The notes under the pieces: model-generated
What the model was told of the DNA's origin: nothing
The model's database searches: none
What the model saw: only the letters and a program-made list of their open reading frames with translations
Program-made: the position numbers and the translations under genes
DNA from: Doris montereyensis
Lineage: Eukaryota; Mollusca; Gastropoda; Nudibranchia; Dorididae
Reading direction: 5' to 3'
Assembly (NCBI GenBank): GCA_037039925.1
Contig: JAXRKP010000203.1
Coordinates: 7,501 to 71,500 of the forward strand
DNA: 64,000 nucleotides
In this document: in pieces, positions 1 to 33,900 of the stretch
Numbering within the stretch: position 1 is the stretch's first letter
Layout of the letters: the number at the start of each line of letters is the position of its first letter

Positions 1-103
1 AGCTAAAAAGAAATAACTCAAAAGAAACAGGGAAACAACTGCATTAATTTAACTAAAACACACTATTCTGAAATGAATACATAATAAAGACATGTGCACC
101 TAC

Positions 104-21912
<21,809 letters not shown>

Positions 21913-22079
21913 CTATAAGATAAAAGAAAGAACCATATTTTGAATTTATAACATGAAAATGAACAAAATGAAAAATGTATATATATATACATGGTAGGCT
22001 TGTAACAATTCACTTGTTTCATCATTTGTTCTAGAAAGACATGTAAACCAATTTGATGTTGCATGCTTCTAAATAGCAA

Positions 22080-23120
22080 TTGGGTTTTTTGTTTGTTCTG
22101 AGACCAGCTTCTTCATTTCAACAAGAGAAATACATTGGGTGTATTTACTAAATTAAAGGTAAAAGACATATCTAGGCTACATCAAATTATTAAGTAGACA
22201 TAAGCATTTCTTTTTTACCAGTCATCGCATTGTGTTAACAGCTTAACAGTTGTATTGTTTTAATTTATAATGAATCATTATTTTTTTCCCGTTCTCGAAC
22301 AAGTAATTCAGCTAATCGTTAAATAAGCGGCTGCTCGCTTGAGTGGGCATATAGGTTCTTAAAACTAAAACAAACCAGAATAATTTCTAATGTATGTCAG
22401 TATAGGTGTACTGAGGACAAAGACAACTGGATCTAGATCTAATTGTCTCGACATTTGAACCAGTAACACAAGTGCCAGCAAATGTAATGAGACATAAAGG
22501 GTACATTGGATTTAATTAAGCAATTACAACAGTCAAACGAATACCCACATTGGATATCCTGTACTGCCCAATGAGATGAGACTGTATGGTTTTCTTGTGA
22601 TGCAAACTTTGGAGGGATGATTCCAAAACTGTAATGCTGTTTTCTGCAATAAATGTATTTATAATGCTTTATCTAAGACTTTAATGTTAATTTTCTTCAG
22701 AAATGTAAAAAATCTCACAATATTTTTACTCTCTGAAGTAGAAATACCGACTTCCATAAGAAAATAAATGAAAAGCAATTGTAGATAAAATGTTTGTTTC
22801 TTCCTCTTGAATTCATCTACACTACCACACTCAATCACACCTTCAAGCATCTTATTCCACGGATGTTGGTATTTGGAGTCGTTGGCAGTGATCTCTTGTT
22901 TTGTGTGCTGTTCTGCTGGGCTTCAATCAACTCGATTCAACTTCCACAAAATATTTTGATCTTTTGAAGAGCACAGTTGCTTTAGCTTGCTTCCTGCGTT
23001 GTTGAAGTGTTGGCCATTGAAGGTTTTTCATCATTTGTGTTACACTACTGGTTGTTCTGTAATCACCTGTGACGGCACATGTTACCTTTTTCTGAACCAT
23101 CTCTCATTACCTTATGCATT
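22080..23120. other. intergenic or 5' leader region, nothing recognised
   Basis: AT-rich sequence without recognisable exon, repeat or RNA. The missing 5' non-coding exon of the Trx-like gene could lie here or further right. Confidence 0.4.
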
Positions 23121-23127
23121 TGTTAGT

Positions 23128-23205
23128 TATGGGGTCCCAGACTACAGATTCCAATGCAGTACCTCCTGATTCCAAGTCCGACAGCCTAACCGCCTGGCCA
23201 TCTAA
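23128..23205 (-). mobile_element. tRNA-derived SINE head, decayed
   Basis: On the minus strand ATGGCCAGGCGGTTAGGCTG is an A-box region and TTGGAATCAGGAGGT an anticodon-arm region of a tRNA-Ser/Leu-like sequence. The B box is degraded to GCATTGGAATC. Confidence 0.45.
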
Positions 23206-23214
23206 ACCACAAAA

Positions 23215-24160
23215 CTTATAAAAAACTTTGGCCTAACAATAAGCGTAAAGAAAACACAGCGAATTCAACATCCTTACTGATGGGCAGTGTCTTAATACCA
23301 AGGACATAGGCCTTCTGGGAAGCACACAGTCCTGAAATGCCATCATAAATGACAAAGTGAATGCCACACTTGCACACAAAAGAACGATGTCCTTGGCCGT
23401 CTTCAAAACAAGGTGTGAAACCTAAAACGTTTGACAACAAATATAAAGTTGTGTACCAACACCATACAAAGTGACAAAGTATCACATATCTTTCCACATA
23501 CCTCAGGACATTACTTGGCATTTAATAACACCACAAAGTGCTGGACACAGAGATGCTCTCTTGTGATGAAGTGCCCGGCATAAAAACAACAGTATGCAGT
23601 CACAGCTACACTGGGCTGACTATGTACTAAAACGTTGCTGTACGGAGAGCTAGAGCAAAACCTGATGACTTTAAGATATGCAACATGCAACACTAAAATG
23701 TATAAGTACTTATTCGTACCACAAACTATGCCGACTGGAATCCTATACAAAACAGGGTCATTATGTCCCTGACTGCTTTGTCAAAATATAGATGTGAAAA
23801 AGCCACAAAATAAGAGCTTTGGAGAAGCTCATACAGATACAGATACACCATAGAAAGAGTCCCAAAGGAGAGTAATAAGAGCACTTCAATGTCACCCTAA
23901 AAGCAATGTTTAAAGTTTCCATGACATGAATCATGTAGAATGTGAGCAGGCAGCTGCAGACAAGAGCCAATGGTGTTGCATGATGCTCAAGGACTTGCAA
24001 GAATGGAAGGCTGACAAAACTATTGCTGTCATCTATCACTTGAACAATTGTGTGTAACATGATATCAGTGTGGTAGAGTATGAGCTTCTTTGAGCTGTGA
24101 AAAAACATCATGAGTGGTTTATCTGTGAAATAGTCTCAACATATATATACAATCATGCAC
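23215..24160 (+). mobile_element. decayed LINE (family C), RT C-terminal part
   Basis: On the plus strand KNFGLTISVKKTQ is the post-FADD motif of a reverse transcriptase. Further on, DNKYK and QLHWADYVLKR match the DNKY and QLRWAGHV-type motifs of LINE C-terminal regions. Stops and frameshifts are frequent, so this is an old fossil and a different family from A and B. Confidence 0.5.
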
Positions 24161-24824
24161 TTTTCACTCGCAGACACCAGCTGTAAAATTTCCGCACAAC
24201 TACATCACAATTTGGCCCTTAAACATCAAACAGACAGCTTGACCCCTCTTGTGATTTTCTCCCATCACTTGATTGAAAAGTAAATTTGAAAAAGATCACA
24301 AGTTACAAACAACAACAAAATCAATATAGGCCTAACCAAAACTCTCTTGATATGCATACTCTATAACTTTTATACAGCTATATCAAATTTTGTGATCCGC
24401 TTACCTTCATCCTGGAAAAGAACACAAAAAAACTTTTGCTCGTTGCCATGTAAGTGTTGTTGGACAACACTTCTTGTAAGTGATGGAAAAACAGAATTTC
24501 CAAAAACTGAAGAATGACAGACATTCAAATGTAATATTATTACGATAATATAGAATGTAGTAGAGGGGGGGGGGGGGGGCAGGGATTCATTAAACAAATT
24601 ATGTGAATCACAGCATAAACGTCCCTGAAATAAAAAGAAATTGGAATTAGACATTTAGCTGCAGAATAATACTTCATCAAATGCAAGATGAGAGAAGGAA
24701 GAGTAACACAACAAAAGAGGATTAAAAATGGTTGAAGCAAATACTGTGAAAAAACTAAGTTTATTAACCTTTCATTCTTCCTCAGATATTCTGGCATTAA
24801 ATCTGACTATTTCGATATAGAGTG

Positions 24825-25095
24825 GCATTAGTGACCGGGGGTTAGGCTTCTGAACTTTGGATCATGAGGTCCCTGGTTCAAATCCTAGTAAAGCTAGATC
24901 TGACACTTTACACACATTTATCCCACTTGACCCAGGTGCAAATGGGTGTGAGCACTAGCTTGAGAGCAAAAATCTGCATCAGAATAATGTCCTTTCCATG
25001 AGGTGATTATTATCACCTGTTTCGCTTCATGCTATAGAAATGGGGATTTGAGCGTCGACTCTATGGGTCATAGTGGCCTTGAAAGAACTTTATTC
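24825..25095 (+). mobile_element. SINE S1, best-preserved copy
   Basis: The tRNA-Ser-like head (GACCGGGGGTTAGGC, B box GGTTCAAATCC) is followed by a body with CACTTGACCCAGGTGCAAAT and a 3' part (CTATGGGTCATAGTGGCC) ending in an ACTTTATTCTATTTT tail. Confidence 0.6.
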
Positions 25096-25411
25096 TATTT
25101 TGATACGAAAAGCAGGATGTTGCAGGTTATGTTTACCTACAGATAAAATTCAATAAATAAAGTGCCATACAGGATAAGGAGATTGATGATATGCTAACAG
25201 TCATGCTTAAAATTGATGATGATATAAGGTTTACATGTACAGCACAGATTTTATGTTTGTGACTATTTATCCCTCCTTTAAAAGTACATCTATCAAAACT
25301 ACATTCTGAAACAAAAGAAGGCTCTGCATCTTCTACTTATACTTTTATTCTACCAAAACTGGTACCAGACAAAATAAAGAAACAACGGCCACATAAAACA
25401 TCAGCAAGACA

Positions 25412-25590
25412 TTTTGTTACTAACTTACCACCACTTATACAGCAGCAACTACTACTTCTATTATTACTACCTCTTTACTATTACTACTAGTCCTACTATT
25501 ATTACTACTATTCCAACTACAACAACAACTTCTGCTACTACTACTACGACTACTAATAATAGTAGTAGTATTAGTAGTAGTAGGAGTGCT

Positions 25591-25655
<65 letters not shown>

Positions 25656-25690
25656 TTACACTAATATCACTAATACTATTAGCCTACACG
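25412..25690. repeat. (TAC)n microsatellite
   Basis: A pure core at about 25588-25655 has degenerate flanks. The Tyr-run open frame on the plus strand is an artefact. Confidence 0.9.
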
Positions 25691-26029
25691 TACTTCTTAT
25701 CATATGATATCCTTTCAGAGGCCATGTAGGTCATTTAACCTTTAAAAGCCCCATACATCTCAAAATAATCATGGATTTCAAAAAATGCATGAACATATAG
25801 TAATCAATAAGAACAATGCACATTCAAAATGGTTCATTCATCATACAAATATCTTAATTAAAATATAGAGCTCCATATCAATAATATTCTACTATTAATT
25901 CTACTACACTACATCTACTACTACAATTCCCTCGACCAGATCTGCTTCTTATATCAATTTGATATAATAAATATCCATTGTACATTTATTTCACAAAATT
26001 ACCGAAATTAAAGGAAAGTGCAAGAAAAA

Positions 26030-26150
26030 TGAGTGCTAGCGTCCTTGCCAACATGGTTGTTGAGTGAGAGTTACTTCCTTCTTATTCCTGCAGATAGATG
26101 GCGTACAAAATGGCTGCCTGATCGCAGTCAATTTCCGTAAATCGATCTGA
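26030..26150 (-). promoter_or_regulatory. possible promoter patch of the Trx-like gene
   Basis: AAAATGGCTGCC (26107-26118, YY1-like), AGATGGCG and an ETS-like ACTTCCTTC lie together with locally raised CpG, upstream of the minus-strand gene. The distance to the first coding exon is about 4 kb. No TATA box is seen and the link to the gene is inference. Confidence 0.3.
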
Positions 26151-27305
26151 ATTCATTGAATTATCAAACTCCCTACTCGTGTCTCAACGAGCGAATTTGG
26201 TTTATTTATTATTGTCTCTAGGGATTCATTCATTCATAGTTTACCAACAAAGAAGGAAACCAAGTTTCTCCCCTTTGACCATTTGTTTTGTACCGAACAA
26301 TTTGTCATTGATGAATGTTGGCCTTCACTATGTTATTCAATGAGACAACCTTAGCTTATCTACTACCAACATAGACAGATTTAATATAGATCTAGAGTAA
26401 GACTACCCTACCACCAGTTGACATATGATGAAGATCAAAGTCAATAGTTGGTTTTAGATCTCTCTAGAATATGTAATGCATAGCCTCTTTTAAGAGTCGT
26501 TTACAGGCAAACTGTATTAAAATCTATTTAGATTTAGGGTTTATATGGTCTTACTTTTGAGACAAGATCTAGATTCTAGACCCATTCTCATTCTCTTGAG
26601 ATCAAATTGGGAGTTACATCTAGATGTAACCCGTGTCTTTATAGCTAGAATCTAGTTAATCTAAATCAAACTTGTTTGGCTCAGTTACGATCAGATCTTT
26701 GGAATTCTTATTCTAGGTGAGCTAGATCTAGTGTTTAAGTTTACGGCCTTAAGTTTAACTCTTTAACCTGGGAATTTTTTCGAGGTATATCGTGAATTTT
26801 TTTCCTTTGACGCAAAGATATGAGAGGGTGGTGATTAAAAAATAATATTCCTGGATTGTTTCAAGTAATAAAATATGTATGTTATATATCAAATTGAAGG
26901 GGATAAAATGCTCTACAACATGAGCAACATATAAATTGTAAAATAATGTATACTTGAGGTCAAAAGGGAGATAAATCTGTATCAAAAATAAAAAGTGGGG
27001 AAATAAAATCTTAGCAATTAGTTTCTTACCATAAATACTGTGGATAAAATGGCTTGAATTGTCTGCATTTGGGTTTCCAATTGTAGAGTTATCCAAAGGG
27101 AATAAATGCACAAGGTTTTATCTATTTACTGCAACAATTGTAACCGTTATGCCCTCTTATGTGTCGGCAGTCATTTTCTAATAAGGACCTCTAAATTTAC
27201 AAAAAAAAGCATCCATAAATATTATTCAATGGCATGGAGGAAATGTATTGAAATCATGAAGAAAGAAACTATTTACAAACTATTTACAGTGTATTGACTC
27301 CTTAT

Positions 27306-28790
27306 TTAGACCTGTTGCTCCCTAGAATGCCATATTTTGAAGCATCGCTTGTTGTGGAGATGCGGCTGTCCTTCACATCCTTTGCAGACAAAGTTGGTGC
27401 GGATGTTTTTGTGAGGAGTGCTGCACACCTGACATCTTCTGTCCTTTTCGTGTAGACAACCAAGTGCTTTGCACCCTGAAGCCTCTCAACTGGATTGACC
27501 TTTGGTCTTCCTACTTGTGGAGGTGAAAGCTGATGGTTGGGGTGCATATTTACTGCGGCCATTCTACAGAAATTATCGATAAGGTGCAGCTTGAAGATTT
27601 TTAGCGGTAGGGGCTTTTCTTCCTCAGACCTGGTCAATGAGTGAAGAATATGTGCATTTACACAGACAATCTCAACCAACCAGTGATATATTTTCTTCCA
27701 CCATTTACGGGTGCGTCGTGTATGAAGGCCATAGTAACCGATCATTTGATCAGCTTTGTTGCAGCCATTCATACTTTGATTGTAGTTGTCGATTACAGGT
27801 GGTTTTTTCTTTCCTTTCTTTGTTAGATTGGCAGTGGAGGCATTGGTAGACACCATGATAACTGGCTTTTTAGCCTTTTTGTCTTTCCATGCTGTGCAAA
27901 GTATCTTATTAGTCTCTGACATCCAATGCTGGTACTGCATGTGTGCCAGTCGGAGAGTCTTGAGTTCTTGCGGAAAGCCAATTCTATTGATTTGCACAGT
28001 GCCAGTATAGTTGTAGCCCTGTCTAGTAGATAGTCCACAAGTTGTCTTGTCGTGTACCATCTATCAGCAAATATATGGTGCCCAGTGTCAACAGGTTGGA
28101 GAAGTGTGTGGATTATCTTGATGGCATTCAAACCATTAGAGGCAACTTCCAGTGTCGGATCATATGAAGTTTCTTTGCCGTGATACATCAGGATATTCAG
28201 TATATATCCGGTGGTGCTGTCAACTAAGCCAAAGCTTTTTACATGATATTTGTGAGGCTTTGTGGCATTGTATTGTTTGTATTTCCAACACTCTTTCCAA
28301 CCTATGATCATCTCGTCGATTGAAAGGTTTTCATATGGAACAAAAGCGCGGTTGAATTTCTCGACAAGACAGTTCGCAAATGGTTCTATCTTTGCCTTTC
28401 CTTCCACGTCTGGGGCAGACACATGTAGCATTGTAGAATACAACATTTCAAATCTTTCACAGTTGAACATTTTTTTGAAGAATCGTGTATAGAGTGCTCT
28501 GTGATTTGAAAAATAATCGTGAATGCTTGGCTTCCTATCAATCCCCATTGTCGTTGTCACAGCCATGAACTTGTGAAATTTGTGTGAATCTATTTCATAC
28601 CATCCAGGCAGACGAGATCTTCTTGCTGGAGTGTTTTTTTTATATCTTGTGAATTGCAAAATCATTCACTGCATCAACAATGCTTCTTGAAGTTCATCGT
28701 CAAACAGCATCAAAAAGCAATCGTATGGGGTAGCATCAATAGGGATATCAGGATTCACGCCAGTGGGACGACGGTTTTGAGTCAATAATG
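27306..28790 (-). pseudogene. piggyBac-type transposase, frameshifted
   Basis: Known: piggyBac transposases use a DDD triad and a C-terminal Cys-rich zinc-binding domain. Seen: the N-terminal TPYDCFLMLFDDEL region, then GWYEIDSHKFHKFMAV, the first Asp in LSIDEMIIGWKE, the second in IFADRWYTT, YTGTVQINR, the third in NGCNKADQMIGYY, and in another frame a Cys-rich tail (RRCQVCS, FVCKGC, CFKIWH) ending at 27306. Breaks are single-base shifts: near 28665, at the GGG run near 28021-28023, and near 27446 before the Cys-rich tail. An in-frame TGA also appears near 28667. All three Asp and most Cys/His positions remain, so decay is recent or some shifts are assembly errors. Terminal repeats and TTAA duplications could not be paired. 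Confidence 0.85.
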
Positions 28791-29039
28791 GAAGAGTGGT
28801 TCTAACTTCTAGATCTACGTTTGGCAGGTTTCACAAAATTGTCCATCCCCATTTCCCTCTTTTGTCAAAATGTACATGTTATATTTCTTACAAGTGTTAT
28901 ATACCATGTTAAAGCTTAGAACATGAGTATTCCAGATATATGACTTTAAGAGATAGCAAAGGACTGTGAGGCAAGTAAATTAGCTTTCAAAGGTCATGTT
29001 TTTCAGTCAAGGGGCATAACTGTGAAAATTCTAGGTCCA

Positions 29040-29290
29040 ATGTCAGTGACGTAATTTTACGCGAACTGCACGGGTCCTTCGACCGAGGTTTCCCTGGCGT
29101 TTATTTAGTGACGTAACGCTTGGGCATCTGGTTTGGAGAGTTCCCTGACTTTTCCCTAGTTCTCAATAAGACGTGAAGTCTGTGTTTGTGTTTCCGACAC
29201 CTCGGGCGTGGAGTTCACGGCCGGTGCCTTACCGTTGATCAGATGACTCCGCACGTTCCGGATCGTGTGGACGGATGAAAACCGATGTTT
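29040..29290 (+). promoter_or_regulatory. CpG-rich promoter and 5' leader patch of ZYG11B
   Basis: Two TGACGTAA (CREB/ATF-type) sites at 29047-29054 and 29109-29116 sit 62 bp apart in the most CpG-dense stretch of the neighbourhood, about 900 bp before the first coding exon of ZYG11B. No TATA box is visible. The exon 1 donor was not identified. Confidence 0.45.
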
Positions 29291-29494
29291 TTTTGTAAAA
29301 TTATGTGATTGTACGCCTTTATACTATCCTTATTACGTGTTACGGGTTTATCATGTGTACCATTCTGCTGAAACCGATACGGTAAACTTCACGACTTATG
29401 AGTGAGGATGTGAAGCGTATAGGCCGATATTTGCCAAAAAGAGAGGGAGTAAAACTGTTCACATCTCGATCGCGATGAATATTCAGTGAATGAC

Positions 29495-29562
29495 ATCGGG
29501 ATAAAGTCCAGCTCTGAGCCGTAATCGTCTTGAAGGAACTTTACTTTACTTTATACTGATAA
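29495..29562 (+). mobile_element. SINE S1 3' tail only
   Basis: GCTCTGAGCCGTAATCGTCTTGAAGGAACTTTACTTTACTTTA-type sequence (29510-29555) equals the 3' end of SINE S1. It lies between the putative promoter and the first coding exon of ZYG11B. Confidence 0.4.
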
Positions 29563-30037
29563 ATAAAACGTCTTGTCCTCTTATTCCAACTTGATGCATG
29601 ATTAGTTATTAAGAATTGGTTCCTGCATGATGATTTTAAACATAAATAAAATGTCTTAGCTTACAATGCCGATGCTGTAAGAAGACAGTTAGGACTTAAG
29701 TTTGCATCAAGTATTGACTTTTATATCCTGTAAAATAATTATAAATAGATTAATAAGGAATGAATGTTGTTACAAAAAGACTTTTTAAAGGGGGTGGTTA
29801 CATTTTTAGACATTGTTTTTTGTGAACTGCTTCTGATGTATAGTACTAGTCAGAATTTGTTCAATATGAAGTCGCAGCATCCACAAGATGAAAGTAGGAA
29901 ACAAAGGAAGCGGGATACCGTAATATTCCACATGAGAGGTTAATTTTGTATTGCGTTTCTTTAATTTTTGTTTTCTCCTATTTTTTTCCTTTTGTAGCAT
30001 TGTTTACTTGAGTGATTCAGAGCTACACAGCATAATC

Positions 30038-30903
30038 ATGTACGACACACCCATCAGCTTGCAGAACTGCTGCATGGACTTCATTTGTGATAATTTGTCA
30101 GCCTTGTGTGAAGTAAAACCGTCAGCATCACAAGATCCAAAACAGAACAAAATGGTGTTCAAAGACCCAGAGGCATGCTTTCATACCAATCTGTCTGACC
30201 AGTTACTGTCAACATTGAGCGACAAAGGCAAATTAAATGATGAGTCTTTGTCCCTGTTTGATTCAAACGCTAGCGATCTACGTCATGTTAGCATCCACAA
30301 CGCACATGTGACCAGTCGTGGCTTAAGGATTTTAAAAGGGCACAGAATATCAAAGTTGGAGGTGATTGGAATCAAAGAGGTTACTGTCAACGATATTATC
30401 GGATGTTTGGGTGAATGGACATTATCAAATCTTCGAATTCTCAATGTTAGCCGGAACACTTTTCTCAATAATTCAAAGTTTTGTGTCGTGGTTTCTCTGT
30501 CAAAATTAAGAAGTCTCCATACTCTTAATGTGAGTTTCACTGAATTTAATCGTCACGGGTTAGAAATCATTGCTGAGGACTTGCCTTGTTTGGAAGTCCT
30601 CGATATTTCTTGTACAGGAATCAATGACATTTCTCCTCTAAGGAAGTGCAAAAACAGACTTCGATCTCTAAGCATGTACAACCTTCAACTACACTGCAGT
30701 TCTGATCCTATCGGCATCGTCAGTGAACTCACACATCTAGTACATCTAGATGTGTCCAATAACGCCACCAGAGACCATATCATTGCCCCATGTACTACTG
30801 AGCATTTTCATGTCCCAATGTACCTCTCCAATCCCAAGGTCAACCCTAACCTGATTTCATTGGATGTTTCTGGTGCTGCTGATGTGGCGCCTTCTGTCAT
30901 TGA
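30038..30903 (+). CDS. ZYG11B: ZYG11B coding exon 1 (BC box and LRRs)
   Basis: The open frame extends further left, but a strong acceptor (TTTCCTTTTGTAG, ending 29997) precedes the first Met at 30038 (MYDTPISLQNCCMDF). The upstream part is therefore intron and 5' leader comes from another exon. It encodes about 288 residues and the donor GTAAGT follows 30903, leaving at phase 2. Confidence 0.9.
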
Positions 30904-33900
30904 GTAAGTTCACATGTGAATTATTTCATGGTGCATGCGCATTTTTTACATTATAAATGCTGTGGTTGAAAGAGATGGTCTTCTTCTTACGCTTTGTGTC
31001 CTGGTATTCTATCTGTATCTTCTTTTTAATGAGCAGAAGGTGAAAGTTTGAGTTCCTGCTGAGCCGTCTGCCCCGTTTGTTTACATTTATTGGCCAGGAT
31101 GATTGATTTTTGGGTTTGTTATACTAAAATTCTTACAGAGGTTTTATTTATAAAGATAAGAGGCTCAGATTTATGGAAGTTATGTGTGATTGGTTAAAAT
31201 ACTGGCAAAGTTTTAGTGTTAAATCGCCAGTGGTGAGGAGAATCTGAGCTGGTAAACTTCAACTGCACTGCCAGAAAGTGTGTTGTTTTTTCTATCAAAC
31301 TCATTCCCATTTTCTATGTTGCTACCAATTTTTATTTCTGAGAATAAAATCTGTTTGATATTGGTATAAAAGATAATGAAGATTGTAGTAAAAACTTAGT
31401 TAACTGGGTGCCACAGACTGAAACAATGATCGGTATATAGTATAGGCCTAGTAGACCTGCTCTAGATCTAGCAGTGGTACTACACACACTGATGACCATT
31501 ACAAAGAATAGCCTTCACCTGCTGTGAATGAACCCTAAAGAAGTTCAGAACGAGATTAAGCCATCACACAATGTCAAAGACAATGTCACTTCTATTTTGG
31601 CATGAAAGAGTTCTTGTAGTATAGAAGTGGGTGTTGTCGGATGGATTAAAGGTTGGAAAGAGCGCTCTTCGGGCAGATTAAAAGTTGGAAAGAGCGCTCT
31701 TGGGCAGGTTAAAGGTTGGAAAAAGCGCTCTTGGGCGGATTAAACACTGAGGAGCTTGGACGGATTGAACATGAAAGCTATTTTAATTGACTTATGACCA
31801 TGGTTGCCGGCTTAATTTTATGTGAACAAGGTTTGAGTGTGTAAACTGTATTCTATTGCATGTAAACCTTAGATAGAGAGAAGAAAACAAAGCAGACAGT
31901 AAGTAAACAAACAAGCCATCTCCTGGTGTTCTGTATATCTGTCATTGTGTGAGGGACTTGCTGGCGGGTTGAAAAATTGAGTAAAACCTACCCCTTGGTC
32001 CAGGTAGGTGGATCGACACCTAGTCCCACCAAAGACGTATCATAAAAAAGGAGGTCCCTGTGCGGATCGTAACACTCCGTGCATGTTAAACATCCCTTGG
32101 CAATTTGCGGGGGCAGAACCCCCAAGATCAGCTTAGTTGTGGACATGGGTAATATAAAATAAAATCAAACCCTCATTATGTCTCATAATAAGGTCTCATT
32201 ATCTCTCACTGTCTCTGTCTGCAGTGCTGCCAATCTGCTGCTAAAAAAATGAAGCTGTGCACTTTTTTTCAAGATTGTGTTCCCTTTTTTTCTCGAGATT
32301 GTACGCTTTTGAGTTTCTTTTTTGTTTTGTTTCTCCTGTTCACATTTAAAGTTGTATCAAAGTTGTTTTCAAATTGTACATTTTTTTCAAAATTTTCCTC
32401 TTTCTGACAAGCGATCTCTCTGTGTCTGCTATTTTCTTTTTAAAAACAATCTGAGACGGGGGGTTGGCAGCTCTGTGTCTGAGACGGGACTATTTTCTAT
32501 TTTTTGTCTTTTTAAAAACAATTCTGAGACGGGACAGTGTAGGGCAGCTCTGTGTCTGCTATTTTCTTTGTCTTTTTAAAAATAATTCTGAGACAGGGGA
32601 CAGTGTAGGGCAGCTCTGTGTCTGCTATTTTCTTTGTCTTTTTAAAAATAATTCTGAGACAGGGGACAGTGTAGGGCAGCTCTGTGTCTGCTATTTTCTT
32701 TGTCTTTTTAAAAATAATTCTGAGACAGGGGACAGTGTAGGGCAGCTCTGTGTCTGCTATTTTCTTTGTCTTTTTTTCTGAGACGGGAAAAGCTCTGTGT
32801 CTGATTTTCTTTGTCTTTTTAAAAAGATTCTGAGACAGGGACAGTGTAGATAGATGGGGAGTTCGGGGCAGGGGTGTTAAAACTTTCCTTCTTCTTGACA
32901 TCCCTTCCTTTTAAGTTAAGCAGCTATATTATACTCATGGGGAGATTTCTTTTCACATTAAAACGTTTTTGGACTGTCAGTACCCACCTGGAAGGGCTTA
33001 CTGCTGTTTATTTTCAGTTATTTCACTTGTTGTAATGCCACGAATGTGCATCCGTCTTCACCTAGTTCAGCCGTATTGTCTTTGTTTTTGTTTTTAATGA
33101 AGTTGCCTTGTTTTTCCTTGTAGTATGTTACAAGTTTGGCTTGCTGACTTTGCCCCAAAAATGGGCCTCAGGTTGTCAGAAATTGTTTAGGACTAGAAGT
33201 GAATTTTGGATCAAGCTACATTTTGTTGATTTGATTTACCTTCATTCACAACTAAGGTGATCTCTGCGGTTTTTTGGTAGGATTTCTTATTTTGCCAGGA
33301 CTGCCTTGTGAACAGCCAAGGGATCTTTATCGTCTACAGAGTGATGGATTTGCACATGGGACTTCCTTTTATCATCTGCCTCCAATGTGACTAGGTGTCT
33401 ATCCACCTACCTGGACCAGGGGGTAGATAATATTACTTGAAAGGGTAAAGAAAAAGGTTTCCTAGTCTGCAGGACTTGAACCCACAACCTTTGGGTTGAG
33501 AGGCTGACACCTTGCCTCTGGGTTATTTAGTCCCTTTAATGAAACTAATAGAGTGACATTTCAGATGTCATGGGGGGGGGTTATTAAGACAAAATCAAGA
33601 CTTGCCAAATCTTTCACACCAAAGTAAGTTCTGGACTAAGCGTTTTTAATAAGTGTATTTAGTGTGTTTTATATACAACTTTTTCATTTAGGTTTTACTG
33701 TGTTACTACAACAATTTATGGCCTGATACCTTAGAATGTGAATTTTAGAATTGTGATTCAGTAAAGCTACATTGATTCATAGCTTCACCCAAATGTTTTT
33801 CTCAATCATCAGAAAATTTTTGGAAAATCACAAAGATTGAATTTCCTTGGTTTGGCACTCACGGCAATATCTGAGTATAAGATGTTTCAACTTAACAGCC

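Noticed and set aside
26763..26776. TTAACCTGGGAA as a piggyBac terminal repeat
   Set aside because: No matching inverted copy with TTAA was found on the other side of the transposase relic.
29951..30037. Upstream extension of the ZYG11B first open frame
   Set aside because: It crosses a pyrimidine tract and acceptor ending at 29997; this is intron plus leader.
32464..32901. Overlapping repeat ORFs on both strands
   Set aside because: They follow from a 66-bp unit without stops inside a ZYG11B intron.
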